From a virus, in IMG/VR virus record IMGVR_UViG_3300028840_002524, positions 52,196 through 116,195 of that record: DNA of 64,000 bases, one strand, 5' to 3'. The notes under the pieces were generated by a model that was not told the origin of the DNA, did not search any database, and saw only the letters and a list, made by a program, of their open reading frames with translations. The number at the start of each line of letters is the position of its first letter. The stretch's first letter is position 1. Made by a program: the position numbers and the translations under genes. Below, piece by piece: positions 41,107 to 48,847 of the stretch.

Positions 41107-42149
41107 TCGAACTCGACCAGCTTTTCCTCGTGCTTGAGGATGACCCAGGGATCGGCGACATATCGGACCCCTTCTCTGGGATCGGCGCCCAGGCGCGTGA
41201 GGACATCGCCCCGGCCCTCGAAGCGTATCGACGGTGGGAGAAAGACCAGCTCCTATCGTGGTCCATCGCGGAGAGCAAGGCTGTGGGGAGCGTCGCGTAC
41301 GAGCCCTTTTCGAGGGGGCGCGAGTTTGCCAGCATCGCGGCTCGGCGCCCCTCCTACGCCCGCGAAATCCGCTACGAACTCTCCTCAGCCAGGAAGATAT
41401 TCAACCGTATCCAGGCCGATCTCAGCGCCAAGCTCTTGCGCCTGACCCGCGAATTCTCCGATGGGGAATACACGGCGGCCGAGTACCAGCGCCTCTCCGC
41501 CGAGATGCTCACGGACTACTACGAACGGGCGTTCAATGCGGGACGAAAGGCTTCGGGCCTCCCCAAGTTCATGCCGAAGCAGACGCAGCCCACGCAGTGG
41601 GAGCGGTCCTGGTTCCGCTCGGCCGTTCGACAGGAGCTCGCGTTCTGGAACAATTTCGTGGCCGATCTCGCGGCCGGGCGCGTCCAGTTCGCCCCGAAAG
41701 ACATCAACGTGCTCCCGAGACCCCCGGCGCGTCCCTACTTCGCCGAGGAGCGCATCGGGATGTTTGTCAAGTCCCTGGAGTCCATGTTCGACTCGGCCCG
41801 GGTCACCGGCCTCCCCGAGAACGTCCTCATCTACTGGAGCGGCCCCGGCCTCACGGACAAACGAATCTGTGCCGGGTGCGCGTACATCGTGGAGAGGCAG
41901 CCCTTCCCCAAGGACCTTGTACCGGCGGTACCCCGTGCGGGGATGACGCCCTGCCTAACAAACTGTAGGCACCGTCTCCTGGTACGCAAGGCCACCTCGA
42001 AGGAGATCACGCAGCGAAAGCGGGCCCTCCCGAAGAGGGCGTCCATGGTGGCCGGGCTGGAGAAGATCATGAAGGAGCGTCGCGGCGGGGGCCGTAGGCG
42101 CTTACGCAAGCCCCGGGGCGCCCTCACGAATCCGTGGGGGAACAAGTAG
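41097..42149 (+). CDS. minor head/head morphogenesis protein
   Basis: 350 residues. Start at GTG 41097 with AGAGGAAG just upstream; the frame extends to 40983 but that part lies inside the small zinc-ribbon gene. The C-terminal region has RICAGCAYIVERQPFP, then CLTNCRHRLLVRK: the Cys-x2-Cys...Cys-x3-Cys metal-type site of Mu gpF/SPP1 gp7-like head morphogenesis proteins. The N-terminal half is helical (YEPFSRGREFASIAARRPSYAR). Such proteins sit inside the prohead near the portal and are injected or aid assembly. Confidence 0.65.
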   Translation: MRLIELDQLFLVLEDDPGIGDISDPFSGIGAQAREDIAPALEAYRRWEKDQLLSWSIAESKAVGSVAYEPFSRGREFASIAARRPSYAREIRYELSSARKIFNRIQADLSAKLLRLTREFSDGEYTAAEYQRLSAEMLTDYYERAFNAGRKASGLPKFMPKQTQPTQWERSWFRSAVRQELAFWNNFVADLAAGRVQFAPKDINVLPRPPARPYFAEERIGMFVKSLESMFDSARVTGLPENVLIYWSGPGLTDKRICAGCAYIVERQPFPKDLVPAVPRAGMTPCLTNCRHRLLVRKATSKEITQRKRALPKRASMVAGLEKIMKERRGGGRRRLRKPRGALTNPWGNK

Positions 42150-42682
42150 TGTATCTCCTTGCCCTGGACCTCGGCGTGGCCGGTTGTGGCGCGTGTCTCT
42201 ACAACATCCGAACGGGTGACCTGGACCGCGTGAGCGGTGTCACCACCAAGAAGAACGGCAAGTTGACTGCCACGGTGGATGACTTCCGGAGAATGGGAGA
42301 GGTCCTCGACTTCTTGCAGGAGTTTCGGGATGAGCCCGTGGTGGGGGTGGCTTTCGAGGCACCGGCGGGGGCGAAGAGCGCCGACGCGGCCAAGAGCCTC
42401 GCCACGGGGCGCACGATGGCCTACATGATCGCTCGGGAGGACAAGCTGCCCTGGCGAGCGTACACCGTAGGCGCTTGCAAAAAGGCTGTGGGGCTCAAAG
42501 GGAACGCCAAAGCGGACAAGTCGATCACCCAAAAAGCGGTGATGGACCGGTGGCCCATGGCGCTGTGGCCCCTGGGGCAGAAGCATTTCGAGGACGCGGC
42601 CGACTCTGCGGCCGTGGTGTTGGCGGCCGAGAAAGACGGCTTTATTGAGGCACTGAAAGAGCGATGGAAACACCTCCTGTAA
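42149..42682 (+). CDS. RuvC-like Holliday junction resolvase
   Basis: 177 residues, GTG 42149 overlaps the previous stop by one base with GGGGG upstream. Catalytic residues appear in order: LALDLGVAG (Asp), VAFEAPAG (Glu), then EDAADSAAVVLA (two Asp). This is a RuvC/RNase H-fold resolvase that would cut branched DNA before packaging. It sits at the end of the head gene cluster. Confidence 0.75.
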   Translation: MYLLALDLGVAGCGACLYNIRTGDLDRVSGVTTKKNGKLTATVDDFRRMGEVLDFLQEFRDEPVVGVAFEAPAGAKSADAAKSLATGRTMAYMIAREDKLPWRAYTVGACKKAVGLKGNAKADKSITQKAVMDRWPMALWPLGQKHFEDAADSAAVVLAAEKDGFIEALKERWKHLL

Positions 42683-42966
42683 GCAAGATCATGCTCGAAA
42701 TCGACGGCCTGTTCTATCCCCAGACCGTTTTCGACGCCATGCTCAACAAGGTCATGGAGGAGGTCCTCCAGGGGATCATCAACCGTTCAAAGTCTCCCCG
42801 GCGCACCGTGCTGCGCCTCAAGGCCCTCAGATCGACGGCCGTACGCGACCGCGTGTACAGAGAGGCCATGAAGCGTACCAAGGATTCCGTGCCCGGTCTC
42901 AGGCCCAAAGAGATCGACGATTCCTATACCCTCCTTTCTCGAAAAACATCCCAGAAATCCGCTTGA
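42664..42966 (+). CDS. hypothetical protein, 100 aa
   Basis: Overlaps the resolvase by 19 bases. Helical and basic in the middle (RSKSPRRTVLRLKALRS). No recognised motif. Ends just before a strong promoter whose -35 overlaps its stop, marking the end of a transcription unit. Confidence 0.55.
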   Translation: METPPVSKIMLEIDGLFYPQTVFDAMLNKVMEEVLQGIINRSKSPRRTVLRLKALRSTAVRDRVYREAMKRTKDSVPGLRPKEIDDSYTLLSRKTSQKSA

Positions 42967-42991
42967 CAATCCGTTCGTGATAGCATAAGAT
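42963..42991 (+). promoter_or_regulatory. strong sigma70 promoter for 43022 unit
   Basis: TTGACA (42963-42968), 17 bp, TAAGAT (42986-42991). The spacer has CGTGATAGCA. The predicted leader is about 25 bases, ending with GGAG before ATG 43022. Confidence 0.8.
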
Positions 42992-43021
42992 TCAAGCATT
43001 CGAACGTGATTGGAGATGCAC

Positions 43022-43615
43022 ATGGATGACGAAAAACGGGCCCTTCTCCACGAGGCCATCATGCTCAAGGGGAAGCTTGACTTCTTCGAGAAGAAGTACA
43101 AGGAGACCAAGGCGGCCCTCCGGATGCTCATGGAGGAGGACGGCGATGCTTTCCTCGACACGGAGGACGGCAGGGCGTTCTACAAGAGCGGATCGGCCAC
43201 CATGCTGACCGATGACGGCGCCACCATCGCCCGTCTCCTGCACAAGGACGAGCTCGTGGACCTCATCGCCGGGAAGAAGCTCACGAAGGGGGATGCAAAT
43301 TTCCTCCTCACGGTCACCACCGGCCGCAACATCTCCAAGCTCCTCACCGAGGTTCCCTCGCGCTCCTTCACCGCCGAGAAAGCCCGTACCAAGGCCGAGA
43401 AAGCCCGTATGCAGGCGGCCATCGACGCGGAAGCCGAGGAGGCCATGAAGGACCTCCGCGAGCGCGTGAACCGCTTCCGCAAGCGCCTGGGCCTGGGGCG
43501 TAGCGAGCGCCTCGGGGAGCCGAAGGGCAGAGCGGCCGCGTACAGCGGAAAGGGGCGCCCGAGGAAGGGCGGAAAGCCCGCGAAGAAAAAGGCCGCGAAA
43601 GCGAAAAAGAAGTAA
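43022..43615 (+). CDS. coiled-coil protein with basic C-terminal tail
   Basis: 197 residues; ATG 43022 chosen because GGAG is 6 bases upstream (an earlier frame start at 43010 is the SD region itself). Long helical stretch with acidic and basic repeats (EKKYKETKAALRMLMEEDG ... EKARTKAEKARMQ), a short strand-rich core (FLTVTTGRN-type), and a final basic region (KGRPRKGGKPAKKKAAKAKKK). It resembles small phage gene-157-like recombination-associated proteins only in general plan. Function unknown. Confidence 0.6.
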   Translation: MDDEKRALLHEAIMLKGKLDFFEKKYKETKAALRMLMEEDGDAFLDTEDGRAFYKSGSATMLTDDGATIARLLHKDELVDLIAGKKLTKGDANFLLTVTTGRNISKLLTEVPSRSFTAEKARTKAEKARMQAAIDAEAEEAMKDLRERVNRFRKRLGLGRSERLGEPKGRAAAYSGKGRPRKGGKPAKKKAAKAKKK

Positions 43616-43661
43616 ATAAACCCCGCATTTCCACCGATATGAAGTATGGAGGATTTCCCCG

Positions 43662-44315
43662 ATGGCAAAACTTTCCCTGAACGACCTTGTGTCGAGGATT
43701 CGGGAGCTCATCCCAGAGGGGTGTTCCCTGGTCATCGACCACAGCCGGGTCCTGACAGTGGGCACCCCCAAAGAGGAACCGCCGAAAAAGGAGGAACCGC
43801 CCGCGAAGGAGGACCCCGACGACATCGACCTCGGCGAGCCCCCTCCGGAAGAAGGGGCCGACGGCGCTGGCGACAGCGGAACCGAGGAAGCGGCCCCCGA
43901 AGAGCCCGAGGCGGAAGAAGGGGCCGAGGAAGAGGGCGACTTCTGGAAGCCCGAGGAGCGGTGCCAAGTCGAGATCGACGGCAACAAGTACCCCGGAACC
44001 GTCAAGGAAGTGAACGACGAGACCGAGAAGGTGTTCGTGGTGTTCGATGACGGGGACGAAGCGTGGTACGCGGCCGACGCCCTGGAGACCCTCGAACCCG
44101 AGGAAACCGGCGGCGACGACGACAAGGGCTCCTTTGGCCTGGAGGCCCTCGGCCTGCCCGCCAAGATCCACGAGAAGCTCGAAGCCGAAGGGTACGCCAC
44201 CGTGGGCGAGGTCCAGGAGGCCCTCGACGACGGCACCCTCGAAGAGCTCAAGTCCATCCCCAAGGCGGCGCTCTCATCCATCAAGAAGTCCGTGAAGAGC
44301 TTCGCCACCAAGTAA
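43662..44315 (+). CDS. acidic protein with Tudor-like and alpha-CTD/HhH-like domains
   Basis: 217 residues, TGGAGG before ATG 43662. Three parts: an N-terminal helix-strand region (LSLNDLVSRIRELIPEG) ; an acidic Pro/Glu linker (residues 40-100); a Tudor/SH3-like barrel (ERCQVEIDGNKYPGTVKEVN ... VFVVFDDGDEAWYAADAL); and a C-terminal helical domain (ALGLPAKIHEKLEAEGYATVGEVQ ... ELKSIPKAALSSI) with the Leu/Gly pattern of the RNA polymerase alpha-subunit C-terminal HhH domain. A nucleic-acid or RNA polymerase-linked role is plausible. A strong terminator follows. Confidence 0.55.
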   Translation: MAKLSLNDLVSRIRELIPEGCSLVIDHSRVLTVGTPKEEPPKKEEPPAKEDPDDIDLGEPPPEEGADGAGDSGTEEAAPEEPEAEEGAEEEGDFWKPEERCQVEIDGNKYPGTVKEVNDETEKVFVVFDDGDEAWYAADALETLEPEETGGDDDKGSFGLEALGLPAKIHEKLEAEGYATVGEVQEALDDGTLEELKSIPKAALSSIKKSVKSFATK

Positions 44316-44349
44316 CCCTCTCAAGCTGGGCGGCTACCAGCGGCGGATA

Positions 44350-44383
44350 GGGGGCGGCCTACGGGTCGCCCCCGCTTTTTTTT
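44350..44383 (+). terminator. strong intrinsic terminator
   Basis: GGGGGCG (44350-44356) and CGCCCCC (44367-44373) pair, followed by GC and eight T (44376-44383). Ends the 43022-44315 unit. Confidence 0.9.
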
Positions 44384-44384
44384 G

Positions 44385-44406
44385 CGACTGTCGGTAGCGA
44401 CAGTCG
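44385..44406 (+). repeat. inverted repeat after terminator
   Basis: CGACTGTCG-GTAG-CGACAGTCG, 9 bp arms, followed by a T-rich run. It may be a second terminator, or a protein-binding site in front of the ParB-like gene. Confidence 0.55.
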
Positions 44407-44427
44407 TTCATTTTTTTACCATTTCTA

Positions 44428-44456
44428 TGTGCAATCGCACTGCGATATGGTACACT
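44428..44456 (+). promoter_or_regulatory. promoter with operator-like palindrome before ParB-like gene
   Basis: TACACT (44451-44456) preceded by TGG (extended -10), with a poor -35 (TGTGCA, 44428-44433). In the spacer lies the perfect palindrome ATCGCA-C-TGCGAT (44434-44446), a likely operator. Confidence 0.55.
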
Positions 44457-44498
44457 CCCGGTTGTCAGCACAGTGAATCCGCAGCACAGGAGGATGCT

Positions 44499-45752
44499 AT
44501 GGGCAAGAAAAAGGGAGTTCGCAAGGCCGTCGGTGGCGGCAAGAAGAAGGGTGTCAAGACGCCCAAGAACCGGCACATCGTCGGAACGTATGTGAACACC
44601 AGCACGCTCCGGGAGGCGCCCGATCTCAAGCTCCGGGAGGTGGACAAGGAGTCTGCCGAGTTCAAGGAGCTGGTGGCCTCAATCGAAAAGCACGGTTTCT
44701 ACGACCCCATTCTCGTGACCATCCGGGACGGCTTCCCGCACGTGGTGGACGGTTACAACCGTCTTGCTGCGGCCCGGGAGGTGGGCCTCAAGGAAGTGCC
44801 CATCACGCAGGCCGACGGTACGCGGGAGAAACTCATCCTCGCGGCATTCGACCTTTCCACCCGGCGGATCAACATGAGCGCCATGACGGAGGCTCGCGCC
44901 GTCGCCAGGGCCATGGAAGCCCTCGGTACCCGAAAGGCCAAGGAGGTGGCCGAGCGGATGGGGCGCTCAGAGCGATGGGTGTCGATCCACACGCAACTCC
45001 TCGACCTCCCGAAAGCCCTCCAGAAGGGGCTCGACGGCGGCGACACCAACGTGACCGTGGGCAAGTGCTACGACCTCCTGCGCCTCCATCCGGATGACAG
45101 GTCCAGGTTCGTGGGGAAATTGCGTGAGCTCACGGAGCCGTTCTTTCGGGACCACATCGAGACGGCCGTGCAGAACGGCAAAGCCCAGTGGGTGGACGGA
45201 CGCAAGCAGCCTCGCAAGAAAAAGGCCGCCAAGAGGACCCCCGAGGAGCAGGCCGACAAGCACCGGCACACTCCGGAGACCGTACGGGAAACCCCGGCCG
45301 CGCCCGTGGTGACCGTCTCGGGAACTCCTGAGCCCGTTGTCGAGGCCCGTTCGGTGGGCGAGCTCCAGCGCGGGATCCGCAAGGCCGAGGCCAGCCTCCA
45401 GAAGTACGAGAACAAGAGGGAGGCAACGGCGGCCAAGGCCAAGGAGAAAGTGAAGGACAAGCTCAAGGGGAAAGCCCTCCAGGAGTACGTGGAAGAGCGC
45501 CTCGCCACCTTCGACAGGAAGAACTACGGACAGATCGTGTTCCTCCGTGGGCAGATCGCGTTCGGTCTCTTCTCGTTGAACCTGAACCCGGACGCGGACA
45601 GCCTGGAGGCCGCCCTCAAGGAGTGGCGCAAGGAAAAGGGCCTTGACAAGCCCGCGAAGAAAGCGGCCAAGAAAAAGGCGTCGAAGGGGAAACCCGCGAA
45701 GAAGAAAGCGGCCAAGAAGAAATCCCCCAAGAACAGCAAGGGCAAGAAGTAG
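44499..45752 (+). CDS. ParB-like DNA-binding protein with basic ends
   Basis: 417 residues, AGGAGGA before ATG 44499. Residues 35-100 form the ParB N-terminal domain (EFKELVASIEKHGFYDPILV ... VVDGYNRLAAAREVG with the conserved GxxR-like nucleotide site region) and residues 130-180 the HTH (RKAKEVAERMGRSERWVSIH). The C-terminal half has long charged helices. Both ends are basic: GKKKGVRKAVGGGKKKGVK at the start and KKAAKKKASKGK repeats at the end. No ParA gene is nearby. It could act in genome segregation, gene regulation, or as a chromosome-associated protein. Confidence 0.75.
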   Translation: MGKKKGVRKAVGGGKKKGVKTPKNRHIVGTYVNTSTLREAPDLKLREVDKESAEFKELVASIEKHGFYDPILVTIRDGFPHVVDGYNRLAAAREVGLKEVPITQADGTREKLILAAFDLSTRRINMSAMTEARAVARAMEALGTRKAKEVAERMGRSERWVSIHTQLLDLPKALQKGLDGGDTNVTVGKCYDLLRLHPDDRSRFVGKLRELTEPFFRDHIETAVQNGKAQWVDGRKQPRKKKAAKRTPEEQADKHRHTPETVRETPAAPVVTVSGTPEPVVEARSVGELQRGIRKAEASLQKYENKREATAAKAKEKVKDKLKGKALQEYVEERLATFDRKNYGQIVFLRGQIAFGLFSLNLNPDADSLEAALKEWRKEKGLDKPAKKAAKKKASKGKPAKKKAAKKKSPKNSKGKK

Positions 45753-45822
45753 GGGATTGCGCTCGTGGCCGTCACGGCCTACACTGAATTCGGATTCACT
45801 GAGGGGGAATCCTGTGCGGGGA

Positions 45823-45852
45823 GGGCGGTGCTGTGGGCACCGCCCTTTCTTT
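45823..45852 (+). terminator. intrinsic terminator after ParB-like gene
   Basis: GGGCGGTGC (45823-45831) and GCACCGCCC (45837-45845) pair around TGTGG, followed by TTTCTTT. Confidence 0.8.
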
Positions 45853-45866
45853 ATGCCTATTTTTCC

Positions 45867-45895
45867 TTGGAAAGCAGGTCGTGATAGGGTATAAT
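45867..45895 (+). promoter_or_regulatory. promoter for PEP-utilising enzyme unit
   Basis: TTGGAA (45867-45872), 17 bp, TATAAT (45890-45895). The spacer contains CGTGATAGG. The ATG at 45900 is only 4 bases after the -10, so translation most likely begins at GTG 45921, which has AGGAGA 8 bases upstream. Confidence 0.75.
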
Positions 45896-45920
45896 CGGCA
45901 TGTCGTGTAGGAGAAAACAC

Positions 45921-47951
45921 GTGCCATCGCCGAAACAGGTAGCCGGTCTCCATCGTCGTTTGTCCCTCCTTCAAGCCGAGGGTATTTCCGCTGCACCCAC
46001 CCTCGAAGGGCCCGAAATCCCGTTCAAGAAATCGGGTACCTTCCGCATCTATTCCGCCGAGCACACGCTCCCGTTCGAGGGGACGGCTGCGGCTCTCCGG
46101 AAGTGGATCGAGGGGAGGGGCCTCAAGTCCTTTGTGGTCCAGCGCATCCCCGAGCCCCTTGAGGGCGCAATCGAATACGTCCTCGTGAGCACCCGAGACC
46201 CGCGAACAGGAGCAGACGTTCCTGTGGGCGAGTTCTATGCGGACAACGAGTGGTATCCCCTCTCCGGGTACACAGGCAGTGAGGAGCACCTCGCCGACCT
46301 TTGCAAGGGAGTGGAGCGCGTTCTCAAGGACGTGTGCCTCGTGGAGGCGGTACGGTACGCCGATGATGAACCCTTCTGCGTGCTGTCCGTGTTCCCCGCC
46401 GTCCGGAGCGTCGGCGCGGCGCTGGCGTTCGTTCGGGATTTCGCAGACGAGGAAATACTCACCCGGGAGGAGGCCATCCTCCGGATTTCCCCGGCCGACA
46501 TGGCCGCCCTGGAGACGCAGACCCTCAGCGCCCCGGAGGGAGAGGCCATCGCAAAGGGCTCCCCGGCCGTGCCCGGCGTCGCGTACGCCCCGGCGGCGTG
46601 GTCGGCTCAGGAGGCGATGGAGCGGTTCGCCGTGACAGGTGATCGTTCCGTTCTGGCCGTGAAGATGACAGGCCCGGAGGATGTGGCGGCTCTCCAGTTC
46701 TGCTCCGGTATCGTGACCGAGACCGGCGGCCTCACATCTCACGCGGCCGTGGTGGCCCGGGGGATGGGCCTGCCGTGCATCGTTTCGGCCGACAGGATCG
46801 GACAGCGGCGCGGTGAGGAGATCACGCTCTCCATTGACGGGTCCACCGGCCTCGTGTTCGAGGGGAAAGCCCCCGTATCCGAGGAGACCGGTACGCTCGT
46901 ACTCGATGAGGTGCTCCAGTGGGTGCCTCCCGCCATGTCCGTCTATGCCAATGTGGACACCCCCGACGGGGCCAAGGACGCCGTAGGCGCGTACGGCGCC
47001 GCAGGGGTGGGGCTCTGCCGCACCGAGCACCAGTTCTTCGGGGCCGACCGCATCGAGCCGTTCAGGCGCATGCTCATCGCGGACACGGACGCCCTGCGCA
47101 AGGCCGCCCTCATCCGACTCCTGGAGTTCCAGCGGGATGACTTCAAGGGCATTTTCGACGCGGCCGGTGGGCGCCCGGTAACCATCCGCCTCCTGGACGC
47201 GCCCCTCCACGAGTTTTGGAGCGAGGACGCCGCCCAGGCCCTCGGGGTGTCGAAAACCGCCGTGAAGCGGTACGTCGAAACCCTCCACGAGTCGAACCCT
47301 ATGCTCGGTCACCGGGGATGCCGGTACGGGATCACGGCCCCGGAGGTGTACGCCATGCAGGTGCAGGCGGTCGCTGAGGCGGCGCTGGCGGTGCACGCGG
47401 AGGTGGCGACGGCCCCGCGCATCATGATCCCTCTCGTGGCCTCTGTGCGCGAATTCATCGCCGTACGCTCCCTCGTGGAGGACATCCTCACCAAGGTGAT
47501 GGGTTCGGAGGGCAAAAACATCCCCATTGGCACCATGATCGAGACCCCACGGGCCTGCATCACGGCCGATGAGATCGCCCGGGAGGCCGATTTCCTCTCC
47601 TTCGGGACCAATGACCTCACGCAGATGGTGTGGGGCTACTCTCGGGATGACGTGGAAAAGTGGATGCCCAAGTACCTGGACCTCCGGGTCCTTCAAGCCA
47701 ATCCGTTCGCCACGCTCGACGTTCGAGGGGTGGGGCGTCTTATTCGGCTCGGCGTAGAGCTGGCCCGAGCGGTGCGGCCCACCATCGAGATCGGCGTCTG
47801 CGGGGAACACGCGGCAGACCCGCGTTCCATCTCCGCGTTCGCCCATCTCGGGGTGGACTATATCTCCTGCTCCGTTTCAAGGCTCAAGATGGCCCGGTTG
47901 GCGGCCGCCCAGGTGGCCGTACGAGGGAGGGAAACTTGCATATCCGTTTAA
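45921..47951 (+). CDS. PPDK/PEP synthase-like PEP-utilising enzyme, reduced ATP-grasp part
   Basis: 676 residues from GTG 45921 (chosen by SD). Residues about 260-300 are the phosphohistidine domain, with ETGGLTSHAAVVARG (His274). Residues about 340-665 form the PEP/pyruvate barrel: ANVDTPDG, VGLCRTEHQFF, RLLDAP, ESNPMLGHRGCRYG, IMIPLVAS, GTMIETPRA, FLSFGTNDLTQ and GVCGEHAADP (Cys627). The N-terminal 190 residues keep only traces of the PPDK ATP-grasp part (QRIPEPLEG ... VSTRDPRTGADVPVGEF) and are about 200 residues shorter than PPDK. It could transfer phosphate between PEP and its His; the final acceptor is unknown. It heads a four-gene unit. Confidence 0.75.
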   Translation: MPSPKQVAGLHRRLSLLQAEGISAAPTLEGPEIPFKKSGTFRIYSAEHTLPFEGTAAALRKWIEGRGLKSFVVQRIPEPLEGAIEYVLVSTRDPRTGADVPVGEFYADNEWYPLSGYTGSEEHLADLCKGVERVLKDVCLVEAVRYADDEPFCVLSVFPAVRSVGAALAFVRDFADEEILTREEAILRISPADMAALETQTLSAPEGEAIAKGSPAVPGVAYAPAAWSAQEAMERFAVTGDRSVLAVKMTGPEDVAALQFCSGIVTETGGLTSHAAVVARGMGLPCIVSADRIGQRRGEEITLSIDGSTGLVFEGKAPVSEETGTLVLDEVLQWVPPAMSVYANVDTPDGAKDAVGAYGAAGVGLCRTEHQFFGADRIEPFRRMLIADTDALRKAALIRLLEFQRDDFKGIFDAAGGRPVTIRLLDAPLHEFWSEDAAQALGVSKTAVKRYVETLHESNPMLGHRGCRYGITAPEVYAMQVQAVAEAALAVHAEVATAPRIMIPLVASVREFIAVRSLVEDILTKVMGSEGKNIPIGTMIETPRACITADEIAREADFLSFGTNDLTQMVWGYSRDDVEKWMPKYLDLRVLQANPFATLDVRGVGRLIRLGVELARAVRPTIEIGVCGEHAADPRSISAFAHLGVDYISCSVSRLKMARLAAAQVAVRGRETCISV

Positions 47952-48199
47952 TGGACCCAAAAACGCACCAGATCGTGTTTGACGGAGACCCGAACGAGAA
48001 CATGAAGGATTTCCGGGACGCGCAGCGACTCTTCCCGGAGGCAACCGTCCAGGAAATCTCCGCTCCGCCCGCTCCGCCCCCTCCCAAGGTCGAGGCGGTC
48101 TACATAGCGGCGGCCCTCTGGATCCTGATCGGAGTTCTCGTTCTCGCCGGGACCCTCGGCCTGGGCGTGCGTCTCTTTATGTGGGCGGCTGGCCTGTGA
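47936..48199 (+). CDS. small single-pass membrane protein
   Basis: 87 residues from TTG 47936, which has GGGAGG 5 bases upstream; ATG 47951 (TAATG junction) is the alternative, giving 82 residues. N-terminal soluble part (MDPKTHQIVFDGDPNENMKDF), a Pro-rich linker (APPAPPPPK) and one hydrophobic helix near the C-terminus (YIAAALWILIGVLVLAGTLG). It would be anchored in the inner membrane with the N-terminal part in the cytoplasm or periplasm. It overlaps the PEP-enzyme gene, so it may anchor or regulate that protein. Confidence 0.6.
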   Translation: MHIRLMDPKTHQIVFDGDPNENMKDFRDAQRLFPEATVQEISAPPAPPPPKVEAVYIAAALWILIGVLVLAGTLGLGVRLFMWAAGL

Positions 48200-48678
48200 G
48201 CGAGAGTACACCACACATTGCAGAGCCGTGCGCCACGTGCGGGATCTCTGGGAAAAAGCCCAAGGGCGCGGTATGCTGCCGGTACATCACGGTGAAGCTC
48301 ATGCCCCCGGTCGATGAGGAGGACTGGGAAGAGATCAGGTGGTGGCTCGCCCACGATGGCACCATGGTGTACGCCAACGTGCTCTCCTCGAACCGGGTCG
48401 AGTGGCATCTCCAGGTGGACACCCGGTGCGGCTTCCTGGGCGCCCGTAACGTGTGCGGTGCGTACGCCGTGCGCCCCGGTCCCTGTCGGGAATACTCCCC
48501 GAGAGAGTGCGAGGCCGTGACGGGGGCCGAGCAGCATGACATCGAGCTCCGGACCATGGAGGACGCCGAGCGGTACGCCGACGCGGCCCTTCGACTCGCC
48601 CAGATCGCCGAACGTATCAAGAACCCTGGCGACGAACCGGAGCCGCATCGCGTTTCGGCCTACAGTGTGGACCCATGA
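48196..48678 (+). CDS. YkgJ-like Cys-rich protein
   Basis: 160 residues, GTG 48196 overlaps the previous stop (GTGA). Cys pattern PCATCGISG ... AVCCRY ... DTRCGFL ... NVCGAY ... PGPCREYSPRECE is the layout of YkgJ/UPF0153 proteins, proposed to bind zinc or iron. Third gene of the unit; its role next to the PEP-utilising enzyme is not known. Confidence 0.65.
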   Translation: MSESTPHIAEPCATCGISGKKPKGAVCCRYITVKLMPPVDEEDWEEIRWWLAHDGTMVYANVLSSNRVEWHLQVDTRCGFLGARNVCGAYAVRPGPCREYSPRECEAVTGAEQHDIELRTMEDAERYADAALRLAQIAERIKNPGDEPEPHRVSAYSVDP

Positions 48679-48824
48679 AGCAAGGCAAGCACAGACCCAA
48701 GGACCTCCTTCGCCCGAACCGGGCCGCGATGCGCCGGGCCCTGAAACGCCCTCGGATCGACGGTGCGAACCCAGAAGCGTTCGACGCCCATCTCGACTGG
48801 TTGGTGCGTAGAATTCGACGATAG
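48675..48824 (+). CDS. small basic protein, 49 aa
   Basis: Below the usual size cutoff. ATG 48675 overlaps the YkgJ-like stop (ATGA). Contains HRPKDLLRPNRAAMRRALKR and ends VRRIRR; 15 of 49 residues are Arg or Lys. Last gene before a strong terminator, so it belongs to the PEP-enzyme unit. Confidence 0.6.
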   Translation: MKQGKHRPKDLLRPNRAAMRRALKRPRIDGANPEAFDAHLDWLVRRIRR

Positions 48825-48847
48825 GCTACCTGTTCCATTGCCCACGG

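Noticed and set aside
45900-45920. ATG 45900 as start of the PEP-utilising enzyme
   Set aside because: It is 4 bases after the -10; the GTG at 45921 has a well-spaced AGGAGA.
44967-47846. 959-codon open frame on the - strand across the ParB-like and PEP-enzyme genes
   Set aside because: It is antisense to two clear genes, has no family-like motif or ribosome site, and reflects codon bias of GC-rich sense genes.
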